The notes beneath the pieces are model-generated. The model was not told the origin of the DNA. It did not search any database and worked only from the letters and a program-made list of their open reading frames with translations. From NCBI RefSeq assembly GCF_007860125.1, contig NZ_SJPW01000001.1:1-64000 (forward strand): a stretch of DNA of 64,000 bases, read 5' to 3'. The stretch is from Rubripirellula tenax. GTDB taxonomy: Bacteria; Planctomycetota; Planctomycetia; Pirellulales; Pirellulaceae. Each line of letters opens with the position of its first letter. The first letter of the stretch is position 1. This document shows positions 22,657-31,943 of the stretch, piece after piece. A program made the translations under genes and the position numbers.

Positions 22657-25115
22657 CGGTTCACCTTGACAACTGCCGTGGGGCTGACGCGTTCAGCCAA
22701 GCGTTGCGTCGGAGGTGTGGCCTCGATGAACAAAGCAGCGCCGCGACTCGCCAGCGAAACGATCTTCGTTCCGTCTGGAAGACTCTCTCGAAGCAATTCG
22801 TTGGTGATGCGATGGTGAACCACCAAAACCGTTTTTCCGTGGTTTTGAACGTATTCACGTAGTTCGGGATCGCGAACATTCGAAAAGTTGGGAATGTCGC
22901 TGCGTTCCAAGTAGAAAGGCACTTCCGAAAATTCGTGGGACACCGTCGCCATGTTGGGATGCGTGGCGGTTGCGATCGTTCGGTCAAGCGATGACGAACC
23001 GGCAAACAGACTCTGGCTACTGCTGAACGCGGGAACCATGTGATGCATCACCATGACGGCGAACAAAAACGAAGCCAGAGCCGACGAACCCCACGCCTGT
23101 TTCGCGTGCCGCCGGTCGTTGACCAACAACAACGCCGTGACCAACGATCCTGCCCAAAGCATTGCCCAAACGTAGATGGTCGAGGGGACTTCAAGCCCGG
23201 CGGCGATCGCGTAAACGACGAAGGCAATGCCCGCGACGCACGTGGTCACGGTCGCCGTTCGTGCCAACCAGTATTGGGCGAACCAATATTTTGACGGGAC
23301 CGGAGCCTCGACAATCATGTGGTGAAGGTAGTGGCCAATCATCAACGACATCGCCGGTGCCGCTGGTAACAAATAGGTTGGCAACTTGCACTTTGACATT
23401 GAAAAGAAGATGAAGCACCAGACGCTCCACATCAACAAGAATCCGAGGGCGGGTGGGCGTTCGAATCGGATGCCGTCCCTGTGGCCGAACAGAAACGAAG
23501 CGTACGGAATTGTCAGGAACGACCACGGATGGCCGGCAACCATCAACACCGGAATGAAGTACCAAATCGGACGGACGTGGAATTCACCAGCGAATCGACC
23601 CAAATTGTGAGTGATAAAGAATTCATTCAAAAAGTTCGCGTCCTGGACAGTTACGGCCGCAAACCAAGGCGTCGCCACGAGACCGACCAATCCAAGAATC
23701 GTCGCATAGTCCCTCAGTCTTGGTCGAGCATGCGCGTCGGAAATCCAGGACATCACGAACACCGGCGGCAACCACAGCACCAAAATCAACGGGCCCTTGG
23801 TCATGAACGCCAAACCGCAACAGATGCCGGACAAACACCACCATCCGAGTTTCAGCCGTTCGGTCCGAATCGCTTCGTAGGCCGATCCCATCGCCAACGT
23901 CACGAGCAACGCCAAGACTCCGTCGAGCAACAAGTAACGACTTGTGAAGATGAACCCGACCGACAACATCAGCACCAAACCGCCCAACAAACCGACGCAG
24001 CGATGGAAGAATCGCGAACCGAAAAACATCGTTGCCGCCATCGTTGCCAGCGCGGCCGAAGCGGGTACAAATCGAGCGGCCCATTCGTTGGTGCCGAATA
24101 TTTTGAAGCTGATCGCGCACAACCAATACAACAACGGAGGCTTGTCGTAGTAGGTTTCAAAATTCAACTGAGGCAACACCCAATTTCCGGTCGCCAGCAT
24201 CTCGCGAGAAATCTCGGCATAGCGAGTCTCGTCGCGATCGATCAACGGATAGCTCAAGTTGGTGAACATGAACAGAGCTGCGATCGCCAGCAGCGCCACT
24301 TGCAGCCAACCGAGTTGTCGATCCGTCGGCATCAGCGAAGTCTTGTCAACGTCGGCGACGTGGTTGAGCGCGGTTGGGGATTTCTCGGTGGATGCAACGA
24401 CACTGGGGAATTGAACCGAGTTCCACCAAAACCGCGCTAAACTGGCCAGTACTTTGGGGATGTGGGTGATCGATACGGTGCTGTTGCCTTCGGTGCGGGG
24501 CCGATGCGAAACGCCGACTTCGACAACGCTGTAACCGCGCTGGTTCGCTTGGGTCAACAGTTCGGAATTGACCAGAAAACCGTTGCCCGAAATCGTCAGG
24601 TTCTGAATCACATCGCGATGGAACAACTTCATCGCACAGTCCACATCACGAACACCGGTTCGCAATAGCACGCGAACCAATTGGTTGTAGACCCGCGAAT
24701 AGATACACCGAAGCGCTGTGTCTTTGCGATCGATTCGGTAGCCGCAAACGATGTCGTAGTCCTTGGCGAGCAACACGAACCGATCAAGTTCTGTCAAATC
24801 GAACTGGCAATCGGCGTCCGTGAACATCACGAACCCTTTCGACGCCGCGGCGAAACCGCTGCGCAGTGCCGCTCCGTATCCTTGGTTGGGGGCGTGCCGA
24901 ACCAGTCGCACCGCAGGGTTTTCTCGGGCACACGCCAGCACCAAATCCGAAGTCCCGTCGGTGCTGCCATCATCGACGACGATGATTTCGTAGTCAGCCG
25001 AAACCAGTCGCAGCGCAGCGTCCGCTTCGGCGATGGCGGTCGTGATGATCTCGCATTCGTTCCATGCGGGTAAAACGAGCGAGATGGCGGCGTCGGTGCC
25101 GGGTCTTGAGTGCAT
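22653..25115 (-). CDS. GT2-GT39 fusion glycosyltransferase (820 aa)
   Basis: Residues 1-240 are a GT2 domain of the dolichol-phosphate-mannose synthase type: ISLVLPAWNECEIITTAI, YEIIVVDDGSTDGTSDLV, MFTDADCQFDLTEL (DxD). Residues 290-820 are a GT39/ArnT-like membrane enzyme: YPLIDRDETRYAEISREML, YYDKPPLLYWL, and CKLPTYLLPAAPAMSLM. The first domain would make a polyprenyl-phosphate sugar and the second would transfer it, so donor synthesis and use are joined in one chain. It heads the operon with the 80-aa protein, LptF/G-like permease, second GT39 enzyme and DUF1207 barrel. Confidence 0.9.
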   Translation of the reverse strand: MHSRPGTDAAISLVLPAWNECEIITTAIAEADAALRLVSADYEIIVVDDGSTDGTSDLVLACARENPAVRLVRHAPNQGYGAALRSGFAAASKGFVMFTDADCQFDLTELDRFVLLAKDYDIVCGYRIDRKDTALRCIYSRVYNQLVRVLLRTGVRDVDCAMKLFHRDVIQNLTISGNGFLVNSELLTQANQRGYSVVEVGVSHRPRTEGNSTVSITHIPKVLASLARFWWNSVQFPSVVASTEKSPTALNHVADVDKTSLMPTDRQLGWLQVALLAIAALFMFTNLSYPLIDRDETRYAEISREMLATGNWVLPQLNFETYYDKPPLLYWLCAISFKIFGTNEWAARFVPASAALATMAATMFFGSRFFHRCVGLLGGLVLMLSVGFIFTSRYLLLDGVLALLVTLAMGSAYEAIRTERLKLGWWCLSGICCGLAFMTKGPLILVLWLPPVFVMSWISDAHARPRLRDYATILGLVGLVATPWFAAVTVQDANFLNEFFITHNLGRFAGEFHVRPIWYFIPVLMVAGHPWSFLTIPYASFLFGHRDGIRFERPPALGFLLMWSVWCFIFFSMSKCKLPTYLLPAAPAMSLMIGHYLHHMIVEAPVPSKYWFAQYWLARTATVTTCVAGIAFVVYAIAAGLEVPSTIYVWAMLWAGSLVTALLLVNDRRHAKQAWGSSALASFLFAVMVMHHMVPAFSSSQSLFAGSSSLDRTIATATHPNMATVSHEFSEVPFYLERSDIPNFSNVRDPELREYVQNHGKTVLVVHHRITNELLRESLPDGTKIVSLASRGAALFIEATPPTQRLAERVSPTAVVKVNR

Positions 25116-25556
25116 CCTTGCAACTTCCTGAAGCGAATTCTGGGGCAGTCAGGGGAACCATAGGACTCCCCCGATCGGCACGGCAAGCCCAACTTCTAAG
25201 TTTTTCGTAACTGACGTTGGCCATGTTGCTGGCAACAGCGCGACGGTGGTCGGTGCACTCCGAACCAAGCCGGCATCGGGCTGGTGCTTGGGAGAATAGG
25301 ATGGAGTGGAATGAAATGATCGAAAACGGATGGGACGTCGACGCGTTCGCACACGAGTTTGCCGGCAAACCGGCTATGCTAAGGTCGTTGATCGCCGTGC
25401 CGTCCTATTTGGAACGGACTCCGGCAAAAGAACGCTAGAATGGTGCAAACGCGAAACGATGCCCTTCGCGATACGCCCCACCGATGCGTCGCAGTGACGT
25501 ACGCATTCCCGCCTCATTTTGGATCCATCCGAGTGAACCGACGCTTGACCGCTTCG
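25116..25556. other. Intergenic region between divergent genes
   Basis: These 441 bases separate the divergent GT2-GT39 and DUF1549/DUF1553 genes. Open frames here (for example 25217-25438, plus) lack a ribosome site and protein-like composition. Promoters for both directions must lie here, but none could be pinned down. The frame of the downstream gene stays open from 25440. Confidence 0.5.
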
Positions 25557-28550
25557 ATGCGTTTTTTGATCGTCCTCGGTTGCGTTTTCGCTTCCGCCGC
25601 GATATCGCGTGGTGAAGATGCGGCGCAAACCGAACAGCTCGAGTTTTTTGAAAGAGAAGTTCGCCCCGTCCTTGTCGAGCATTGTTATCAATGTCACAGC
25701 GCATCGGGGAAACGAATCAAGGCCGGTCTGCGTCTCGACCATCTCTCCGAAATGCTCCGCGGCGGCGACTCGGGCCCCGCGATCGTTCCCGGCGATGCCG
25801 ATGCGAGTCTGATTGTCGAAGCGGTTCGTTACGAGGGCTACGAAATGCCCCCGAAGGGTAAGTTGCCCGACGACCAAATCGCAGCACTGGTGCGCTGGGT
25901 CGAATCGGGCGCGGTTTGGCCGAAAGACGAGGACGCACCGTCGGCCAACGACGATCCGTCCAATCCAACGATCGCAGAATTCGACATCGACGATCGCGCC
26001 GAAAACCATTGGGTTTGGAATCCGATCACGCGTCCGATGGCCCCCGTCGTAAAAGACTCGGCTTGGCCCAACGACGAGATCGACAAGTTCATCCTGGCTG
26101 GACTGGAAAACGCGAACTTGCGTCCGGCCGAAGACATCGATCGATCGGTGCTGCTGCGGCGATTGTCCTTTGACTTGGTCGGGCTGCCGCCGACGGCTGA
26201 CCAGATTTCGACATTCTTAGCTGACGAGTCGCCCAAAGCGGTCGAGCGGGTCGTCGACGCGTTGCTTGACTCGCCTCACTACGGTGAACGATGGGGCCGT
26301 CACTGGTTGGACTTGGCACGGTTTGCCGAATCTCGCGGTCACGAGTTCGACAATGACGCGGCATACGCGTACCAGTATCGCGACTATGTGATCCGCGCGT
26401 TGAATGCGGATGTGCCGTACGACCAATTCGTCCGCGAGCAAATTGCCGGCGACTTGATCTCGCCGCCCCGGTTGAACCCCCAAGACGGTTTCAACGAGTC
26501 CATTTTGGGTACCGGATTCTGGTTCTTGGGCGAGTGGGTGCATTCGCCCGTCGACATTCGCAAGGACGAAGCCGATCGGTTGGACAACATGATCGATGTG
26601 ATGTCGAAAACGTTTCTCGGCTTGACGGTTTCCTGCGCTCGTTGTCACGATCACAAGTTCGATGCTATCTCGACGGCCGACTACTACTCGTTGTGTGGTT
26701 TCTTGCAAAGCAGTGACTACCGCGAGGTGAGTTTCGAGTCGCTCGAACACAATCGACGCATTGCTCAATCGCTGTCGCAATTGGACACCGAGTACCGCCA
26801 AGCGATTGGCCGTTCGCTAGCGCAATCGGGCACTCAGGGACTGCAACCGTTTCCGACGCCGCCCGCCGATGATTCCAGCACCGAATCCAACATCGTGATC
26901 GATTACGCCGACCTTCAAGATGATCAATGGATGCAGGACGGATTCATTTTCGGTAAACGCCCGCGACGCGCCGGCGAGGCGTTCTTAACAAAAACCGACG
27001 ACGGCTGGTCACTCAATTTTGCGGAACAGACATCCGCAGCAAGCGACAGCTTCTGGGACGGCCTGATGACGGTTGCTCCGTCAGCCGTCCAGCAACGCGG
27101 TGCTTTGGAATCTCTGCCCCGGAGTGGTCGTACCCTGCGAACGCCCACCTTCACGCTGGTCGACGGTCAAGTTCATTGCCGCGTGCAAGGCGTCGGTCAC
27201 GTCGTCGCCTGTGTCGACTCGCATCGTATGATCGCCGGACCGCTGCACAAGGAAACCATCCAGGCGATAAAAGCGGATTCGACGTGGGTCCGACTCGATT
27301 TGTCGCGGTACGTCGGACACCGACTGCATTTGGAATTCACTCCCGCCAGCGACGAATCACTGGAAGTCGTACGGATCGTCCAAGGCGCGTCCGACGCGAC
27401 CCGCAAACGCTGGGACGAATACGACGCGGCGTTGGCAAAGTACGTTGACGAGTTCGCCGTTCAGGTGGAATCGTCATCCGAATCCGGAATCGATGATCTT
27501 GTCGCCTCTTGGGCCGACGCGCGAACACAATTGCAATCACAAATGATGCGTTCATCACACGCCGCGATGGCGATGATGGATGGTACGGGCGAAGACGAAA
27601 CGATTCTAATTCGTGGCAACGCATCCAAACCGGGGCCGATCGAGCCTCGGCACTTTCTGACCGCGATCTCCGGCGACGCCCCGATGCAGATCGCGTCGGG
27701 CAGCGGCCGGCTCGAACTGGCCGATCACATCACCGACCAACACAACCCGCTAACCGCCCGCGTGATCGTCAACCGACTTTGGCATCACTTGATGGGACGG
27801 GGAATCGTCCCAACGACCGACGACTTTGGCGTGTTGGGGCAACGACCTTCGCACCCCGAATTGCTGGATTACTTGGCCAGCGAGTTTGTCGCCGATCGCC
27901 AAAGTTTGAAGCGGATGATCCGCCGCATCGTACTGACGCGAACGTACCAAATGTCGTCGCGAGCCGATGGCGATGCCGTTGAGGCGGACCCGGGCAATCG
28001 GCTGTGGCACCATCGATCGCCCAAACGGCTGGAAGGCGAAGTCATCCGCGATTCGCTACTGGCGATTTCGGGGGACATGGACGTGACCATGTTCGGTCCC
28101 TCGGTACCCATCCACCTGACACGGTTCATGGACGGTCGCGGTCGCCCCAAGACCAGCGGACCACTGGACGGCGACCGACGGCGTTCCGTTTACATCGAAG
28201 TTCGGCGAAATTTTTTGTCGCCGTTCATGTTGGCTTTCGATACTCCGTCGCCGGCAAGTGCGATGGGCCGACGCAATGTGTCCAACGTCCCGGCCCAGGC
28301 ACTGATTCTGCTGAATGATCCTCTGGTTGCGCAACTGACCGGCAACTGGGCCAAGCGAACAATGGCAGATCACGCGACGACGACGGAGCGGATCGAGGCG
28401 ATGTACATCGCCTCCCTGGCTCGCGAACCCACCCACCCCGAACATTGCATTGCATGGCAGTTCATCGGATCGCAATCCGACGAACACGAACGCTGGGCCG
28501 AGTTGGCGCACGCGTTGGTGAACACGAAGGAGTTCATATTCGTTCCATGA
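25557..28550 (+). CDS. Planctomycete cytochrome C-type DUF1549/DUF1553 protein (997 aa)
   Basis: A signal peptide (MRFLIVLGCVFASAA) precedes a PSCyt1 domain with haem motif CYQCH at about residue 42 and a long stretch with MPPKGKLPDDQIAALVRWVESG. DUF1549 follows (PNDEIDKFILAGLE, then RRLSFDLVGLPPT, and ERWGRHWLDLARFAESRGHEFD) with a second CxxCH, CARCHDHKFD. DUF1553 ends the protein (NPLTARVIVNRLWHHLMGRGIV, SHPELLDYLASEF, NVPAQALILLNDP). Probably an exported redox protein. It overlaps the DUF1501 gene by four bases, the usual partner. ATG at 25557 marks the signal peptide; the longer frame from 25440 adds 39 residues. Confidence 0.92.
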   Translation: MRFLIVLGCVFASAAISRGEDAAQTEQLEFFEREVRPVLVEHCYQCHSASGKRIKAGLRLDHLSEMLRGGDSGPAIVPGDADASLIVEAVRYEGYEMPPKGKLPDDQIAALVRWVESGAVWPKDEDAPSANDDPSNPTIAEFDIDDRAENHWVWNPITRPMAPVVKDSAWPNDEIDKFILAGLENANLRPAEDIDRSVLLRRLSFDLVGLPPTADQISTFLADESPKAVERVVDALLDSPHYGERWGRHWLDLARFAESRGHEFDNDAAYAYQYRDYVIRALNADVPYDQFVREQIAGDLISPPRLNPQDGFNESILGTGFWFLGEWVHSPVDIRKDEADRLDNMIDVMSKTFLGLTVSCARCHDHKFDAISTADYYSLCGFLQSSDYREVSFESLEHNRRIAQSLSQLDTEYRQAIGRSLAQSGTQGLQPFPTPPADDSSTESNIVIDYADLQDDQWMQDGFIFGKRPRRAGEAFLTKTDDGWSLNFAEQTSAASDSFWDGLMTVAPSAVQQRGALESLPRSGRTLRTPTFTLVDGQVHCRVQGVGHVVACVDSHRMIAGPLHKETIQAIKADSTWVRLDLSRYVGHRLHLEFTPASDESLEVVRIVQGASDATRKRWDEYDAALAKYVDEFAVQVESSSESGIDDLVASWADARTQLQSQMMRSSHAAMAMMDGTGEDETILIRGNASKPGPIEPRHFLTAISGDAPMQIASGSGRLELADHITDQHNPLTARVIVNRLWHHLMGRGIVPTTDDFGVLGQRPSHPELLDYLASEFVADRQSLKRMIRRIVLTRTYQMSSRADGDAVEADPGNRLWHHRSPKRLEGEVIRDSLLAISGDMDVTMFGPSVPIHLTRFMDGRGRPKTSGPLDGDRRRSVYIEVRRNFLSPFMLAFDTPSPASAMGRRNVSNVPAQALILLNDPLVAQLTGNWAKRTMADHATTTERIEAMYIASLAREPTHPEHCIAWQFIGSQSDEHERWAELAHALVNTKEFIFVP

Positions 28551-29977
28551 ATCCATTCCCCAACTTCCCCTGTCAACGGCTCTCCGCCGCACCGACGTCG
28601 CGTCGCGATATGCTAAAGCGGTGTGCAAGCGGTTTTGGCGCCGTCGCGCTGGCCGGACTGAATGCCGATCCGGCATTTTCGTCGACGGCGATGCATGGAC
28701 TGCATCACGCCGCTCAGGCCAAGAACATCATTTTCTTGTACATGGACGGCGGACCGTCGCAAGTCGATACGTTTGACCCCAAACCGTTGCTTGAAAAGTT
28801 CGACGGTCGAAATCCCAGCGAACTGTTCGACGTCGAACCGACCCAGTTCAACAACAACGGCAACGTGCTGGCGAGTCCGTGGAAGTTCCATCAACACGGC
28901 GAATCGGGCATCCCTGTCAGCGAATTGTTCCCGCACGTTGCGGCCTGCGCCGACGAATTGTCCGTCATTCGGTCGATGGTTTCGGAGTTTCCAGAGCACA
29001 CGTTCGCGAACTACTTTCTGCACAGCGGCAGTGGCCTGCAGGGCCGACCCAGCATGGGTGCCTGGATCAACTACGGCCTGGGCAGCGAGTGCCAAGACCT
29101 GCCCGGATTTGTCGTCATCAATGGCGGTTTGATCCCGCCCGGTGGACTGGATTGTTTCGGCAGCGGGTTCTTGCCGGCCAGTTTCCAGGGTTCGGTTTTC
29201 AAACCCTCCGGCAGCGGCGTCGCCAACATCGAACCGCTGGATTCGCGACCCGGACGCCAACGAGCAGAGCTGGATCTGATCGCCCAGTTGGACGGATTCG
29301 CGGCCGATCGGTTCGGCGAACACGACAGCCTTGATTCGGCCATTCGAAATTACGAACTCGCCTACGCGATGCAGATGGCGGTTCCCGACGTGATGTCGTT
29401 GGCCGACGAACCGGCTTACTTGCAAAAGCAATACGGAATGGAATCCAAGTTCGAGCCGACGCGGACCTATGCGGCGCAATGCTTGATCGCGCGGCGGATG
29501 ATTGAACGAGGCGTCCGGTTTATCGAACTGACTTGCCCGGCGGTTTCGGGCGATCGATGGGACCAACACAGCAACCTCAAAAAAGGGCACGAAAACAATG
29601 CCCTGGCCGTCGACCAACCGATCGCGGCGCTGTTGCAGGACTTGCGATCGCGGGGCTTGCTGGATGAAACGTTGGTCGTTTGGGCCGGGGAGTTTGGACG
29701 GACCCCGTTTGCACAAGGCAACAACGGGCGCGACCACAATCCGATGGGCTTCACGATTTGGATGGCCGGCGGTGGCGTTCGCCCGGGCACGATTTATGGC
29801 GCGACGGATGATTTCGGTTACAAGGCGATCGAAAATCGAACCGAGATTCACGACTTACACGCCACGATGCTGCACCTGCTGGGCGTCGATCACACTCGAT
29901 CGACATTCCGGTTCGGCGGCCGCGACATGCGTCTGACTGACGTCAAAGGTCACGTCATCCACGACGTCATTGCGTAG
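28547..29977 (+). CDS. DUF1501 family protein, Tat-exported (476 aa)
   Basis: The N-terminus has a twin-arginine signal, TSRRDMLKRCASGFGAVALAG. DUF1501 motifs follow: KNIIFLYMDGGPSQVDTFDPKP, EHTFANYFLHSGSGLQGRPSMGAW, and LVVWAGEFGRTPFAQGNNGRDHNP. The fold is sulfatase/alkaline-phosphatase-like. The ATG at 28547 overlaps the TGA of the upstream DUF1549/DUF1553 gene (ATGA), so the two form one unit, as found repeatedly in planctomycete genomes. Substrate unknown; polysaccharide degradation has been proposed for such pairs. Confidence 0.92.
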   Translation: MNPFPNFPCQRLSAAPTSRRDMLKRCASGFGAVALAGLNADPAFSSTAMHGLHHAAQAKNIIFLYMDGGPSQVDTFDPKPLLEKFDGRNPSELFDVEPTQFNNNGNVLASPWKFHQHGESGIPVSELFPHVAACADELSVIRSMVSEFPEHTFANYFLHSGSGLQGRPSMGAWINYGLGSECQDLPGFVVINGGLIPPGGLDCFGSGFLPASFQGSVFKPSGSGVANIEPLDSRPGRQRAELDLIAQLDGFAADRFGEHDSLDSAIRNYELAYAMQMAVPDVMSLADEPAYLQKQYGMESKFEPTRTYAAQCLIARRMIERGVRFIELTCPAVSGDRWDQHSNLKKGHENNALAVDQPIAALLQDLRSRGLLDETLVVWAGEFGRTPFAQGNNGRDHNPMGFTIWMAGGGVRPGTIYGATDDFGYKAIENRTEIHDLHATMLHLLGVDHTRSTFRFGGRDMRLTDVKGHVIHDVIA

Positions 29978-29998
29978 ATGGATACGGCGACCGTTGAC

Positions 29999-30442
29999 TC
30001 AACTCGGCAAACCGATGTCTTCGTTCCAAAGCGACGGGGAATTCTCGATGAAGTATTTCATCATCGCGATACACTCGGGGTCGTTGATGATTTGAAGATC
30101 GACGCCGCGACTGCGAACGTATGCTTCTGGACCTTGAAAGGTACGATTTTCGCCGACAATGATTTTGGGAATCTTGTACAGCAGCGCCGCACCACTGCAC
30201 ATATCGCAGGGCGACAACGTCGATACCAACATCGCACGCGCGTAGTCGGACGCAGTCAAACGTCCAGCATTTTCAAGACAGTCCATCTCGGCATGCAAAA
30301 TGGAACTTCCGTTCTGGATACGACGGTTGTGGCCACGGCCAACGATTTCTTCATCAATGACCAAAACCGACCCGATCGGAATGCCGTTTTCTTGGATTCC
30401 AAGCTGGGCTTCGTCGAACGCGGCTTTTAGGAACGGATTCAT
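29999..30442 (-). CDS. Fungal-type cytosine/nucleoside deaminase (147 aa)
   Basis: Zinc-dependent deaminase with HAE in SSILHAEMDCLENAGR (about residues 50-52) and the PCxxC pair in TLSPCDMCSGA. Several stretches recall yeast cytosine deaminase Fcy1 from memory: GRGHNRRIQNGS, the ENAGRL segment, VGENRTF and a C-terminal WNEDIG. This points to free cytosine (pyrimidine salvage) rather than tRNA adenosine as substrate; it is far from the bacterial CodA type. Convergent with the DUF1501 gene, 21 bases apart. Substrate preference is inferred. Confidence 0.82.
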   Translation of the reverse strand: MNPFLKAAFDEAQLGIQENGIPIGSVLVIDEEIVGRGHNRRIQNGSSILHAEMDCLENAGRLTASDYARAMLVSTLSPCDMCSGAALLYKIPKIIVGENRTFQGPEAYVRSRGVDLQIINDPECIAMMKYFIENSPSLWNEDIGLPS

Positions 30443-30532
30443 GGATCGAGTCTCGGCGAATTGGGGTACGTCCGTGGTCGGCTACCGGCGTCTGTGGACT
30501 GCTACTAAACTACCGTTCCTACCTCAACTCTG

Positions 30533-30626
30533 CCCACCGCCCTGCAATGCTGGCTACAGCCCTGCACCCTTAGCTACAGCCCTGCACCCTTGGCCACCGC
30601 CCTGCAGCCTTAGCCACCGCCCTCCC
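30533..30626. repeat. Tandem repeat, 20-bp period, about 4.7 copies
   Basis: Units start at 30533, 30553, 30573, 30593 and 30613, the last one partial. The consensus is close to GCYACMGCCCTGCACCCTTR. Units two and three are almost identical, the others diverge by a few bases. The array lies directly upstream of the PQQ-like gene, ending about 16 bases before its start, so it makes up its leader. Length is a near-multiple of two helical turns per unit. Confidence 0.85.
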
Positions 30627-30641
30627 CGAAAGAGATCCCCC

Positions 30642-31883
30642 ATGAGACTGTTTCGTTTCGCATCGATTGCCATGTTTGCTGCGTCGTGTTCGCTTTCGAC
30701 GGCCGAAGACTGGAACCAATATCGCGGCAGCGCTGGCGACGGGAAGTCGACCGAAGCGATCGGCAACCTTTCGGGTAACGCGTTGAACGTGGTTTGGAAC
30801 GTCCCCGCACCGCTGGGGTTCAGTTCATTTTCGATTGCCAATGGAAAAGCTTTTACGATCATCGGCCGCAACGACAAAGAAACGGTCGTGGCGATGGACG
30901 CGAATACAGGCAAGGAAATTTGGTCGGCCCCGATGGGCAGCAGCAAATACCAACAGGGCGGTGGTGACGCGGGCGACAAAAACAATCGCGGCGGCGATGG
31001 CCCTCGATCCACTCCGTGTGTCGATGGCGGGCGCGTCTATGTCTACGACTCTTACATGGTCCTTCGATGCTATGACGCCGCGACCGGTAAAGCGGTTTGG
31101 CAACATGACATCATCAAAGAACACAACGGCCGAAACATTTCTTGGCTGAACGCCACATCGCCGGTCATCGCTGGAAACATGGTCTTTGTTGGCGGTGGCG
31201 GTTCGGGACAAACGTTTCTGGCGTTCGCCAAGTCCAGCGGCAAACTGGTTTGGCAATCCGGCGACGAAAAAATCACGCACGCGACGCCGACCGTCGCCAA
31301 AGGCCGCCGCGGCGACGAAGTCATCTTTCTGGCCCAATCCGGCTTGGTTTCGGTCGATGCGAAAACCGGCAGGGAGTTGTGGCGAGCCAAGTTTCCGTAC
31401 AGCACATCGACTGCGGCATCGCCCGTTACCGACGGTCCATTCGTGTATTGCTCGGCAGGCTATGGCGTCGGGGCCGGTTTGTTCAAAGTGAACGGCACGC
31501 CGACGGCAGACGAAGTGTGGTTCAAACCGAATGAGTTGATGAATCACTGGAGCACTCCGGTCGTTCACGAAGGTCACCTGTACGGCATCTTCGAGTTCAA
31601 AAAGTACGGCAAAGCGCCACTGCAATGCGTCGAACTGGCGACCGGTGAAATCAAGTGGGCCGAGCGTGGCTTCGGACCGGGCAACTGCATCCTGGCCGGT
31701 GACAAACTGGTCGTGCTATCCGATGCCGGTGAAGTGGCGATCGTCAAAGCGGACCCGTCCGGATACCAAGAGATCGCACGGCAAGACGTACTCGACGGCA
31801 AGTGCTGGTCGATGCCCGCGATCAGTAACGGAAAGGTGTTCGTCCGCAGCACCAAAGAGGCGGCCTGCGTTTCGGTGGACTAG
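30642..31883 (+). CDS. PQQ-like beta-propeller protein (413 aa)
   Basis: A signal peptide (MRLFRFASIAMFAASCSLSTA) is followed by DWNQYRGSAGDGKS, the usual opening of planctomycete PQQ-like proteins. Repeated blades with the tryptophan-docking pattern are visible: VVAMDANTGKEIWSA, LRCYDAATGKAVWQHD, LAFAKSSGKLVWQSG, SVDAKTGRELWRA, and CVELATGEIKWAERG. Location should be periplasmic. No PQQ or catalytic residue set was identified, so ligand binding or scaffolding is as likely as dehydrogenase activity. The ATG at 30642 begins the signal peptide; the frame is open further upstream through the tandem repeat. Confidence 0.87.
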   Translation: MRLFRFASIAMFAASCSLSTAEDWNQYRGSAGDGKSTEAIGNLSGNALNVVWNVPAPLGFSSFSIANGKAFTIIGRNDKETVVAMDANTGKEIWSAPMGSSKYQQGGGDAGDKNNRGGDGPRSTPCVDGGRVYVYDSYMVLRCYDAATGKAVWQHDIIKEHNGRNISWLNATSPVIAGNMVFVGGGGSGQTFLAFAKSSGKLVWQSGDEKITHATPTVAKGRRGDEVIFLAQSGLVSVDAKTGRELWRAKFPYSTSTAASPVTDGPFVYCSAGYGVGAGLFKVNGTPTADEVWFKPNELMNHWSTPVVHEGHLYGIFEFKKYGKAPLQCVELATGEIKWAERGFGPGNCILAGDKLVVLSDAGEVAIVKADPSGYQEIARQDVLDGKCWSMPAISNGKVFVRSTKEAACVSVD

Positions 31884-31943
31884 ACCACCGGCGCGGGGTT
31901 GCGGTCGAACTTGATCTGTTCTGATGAAAGCCCATCGCCCCCT

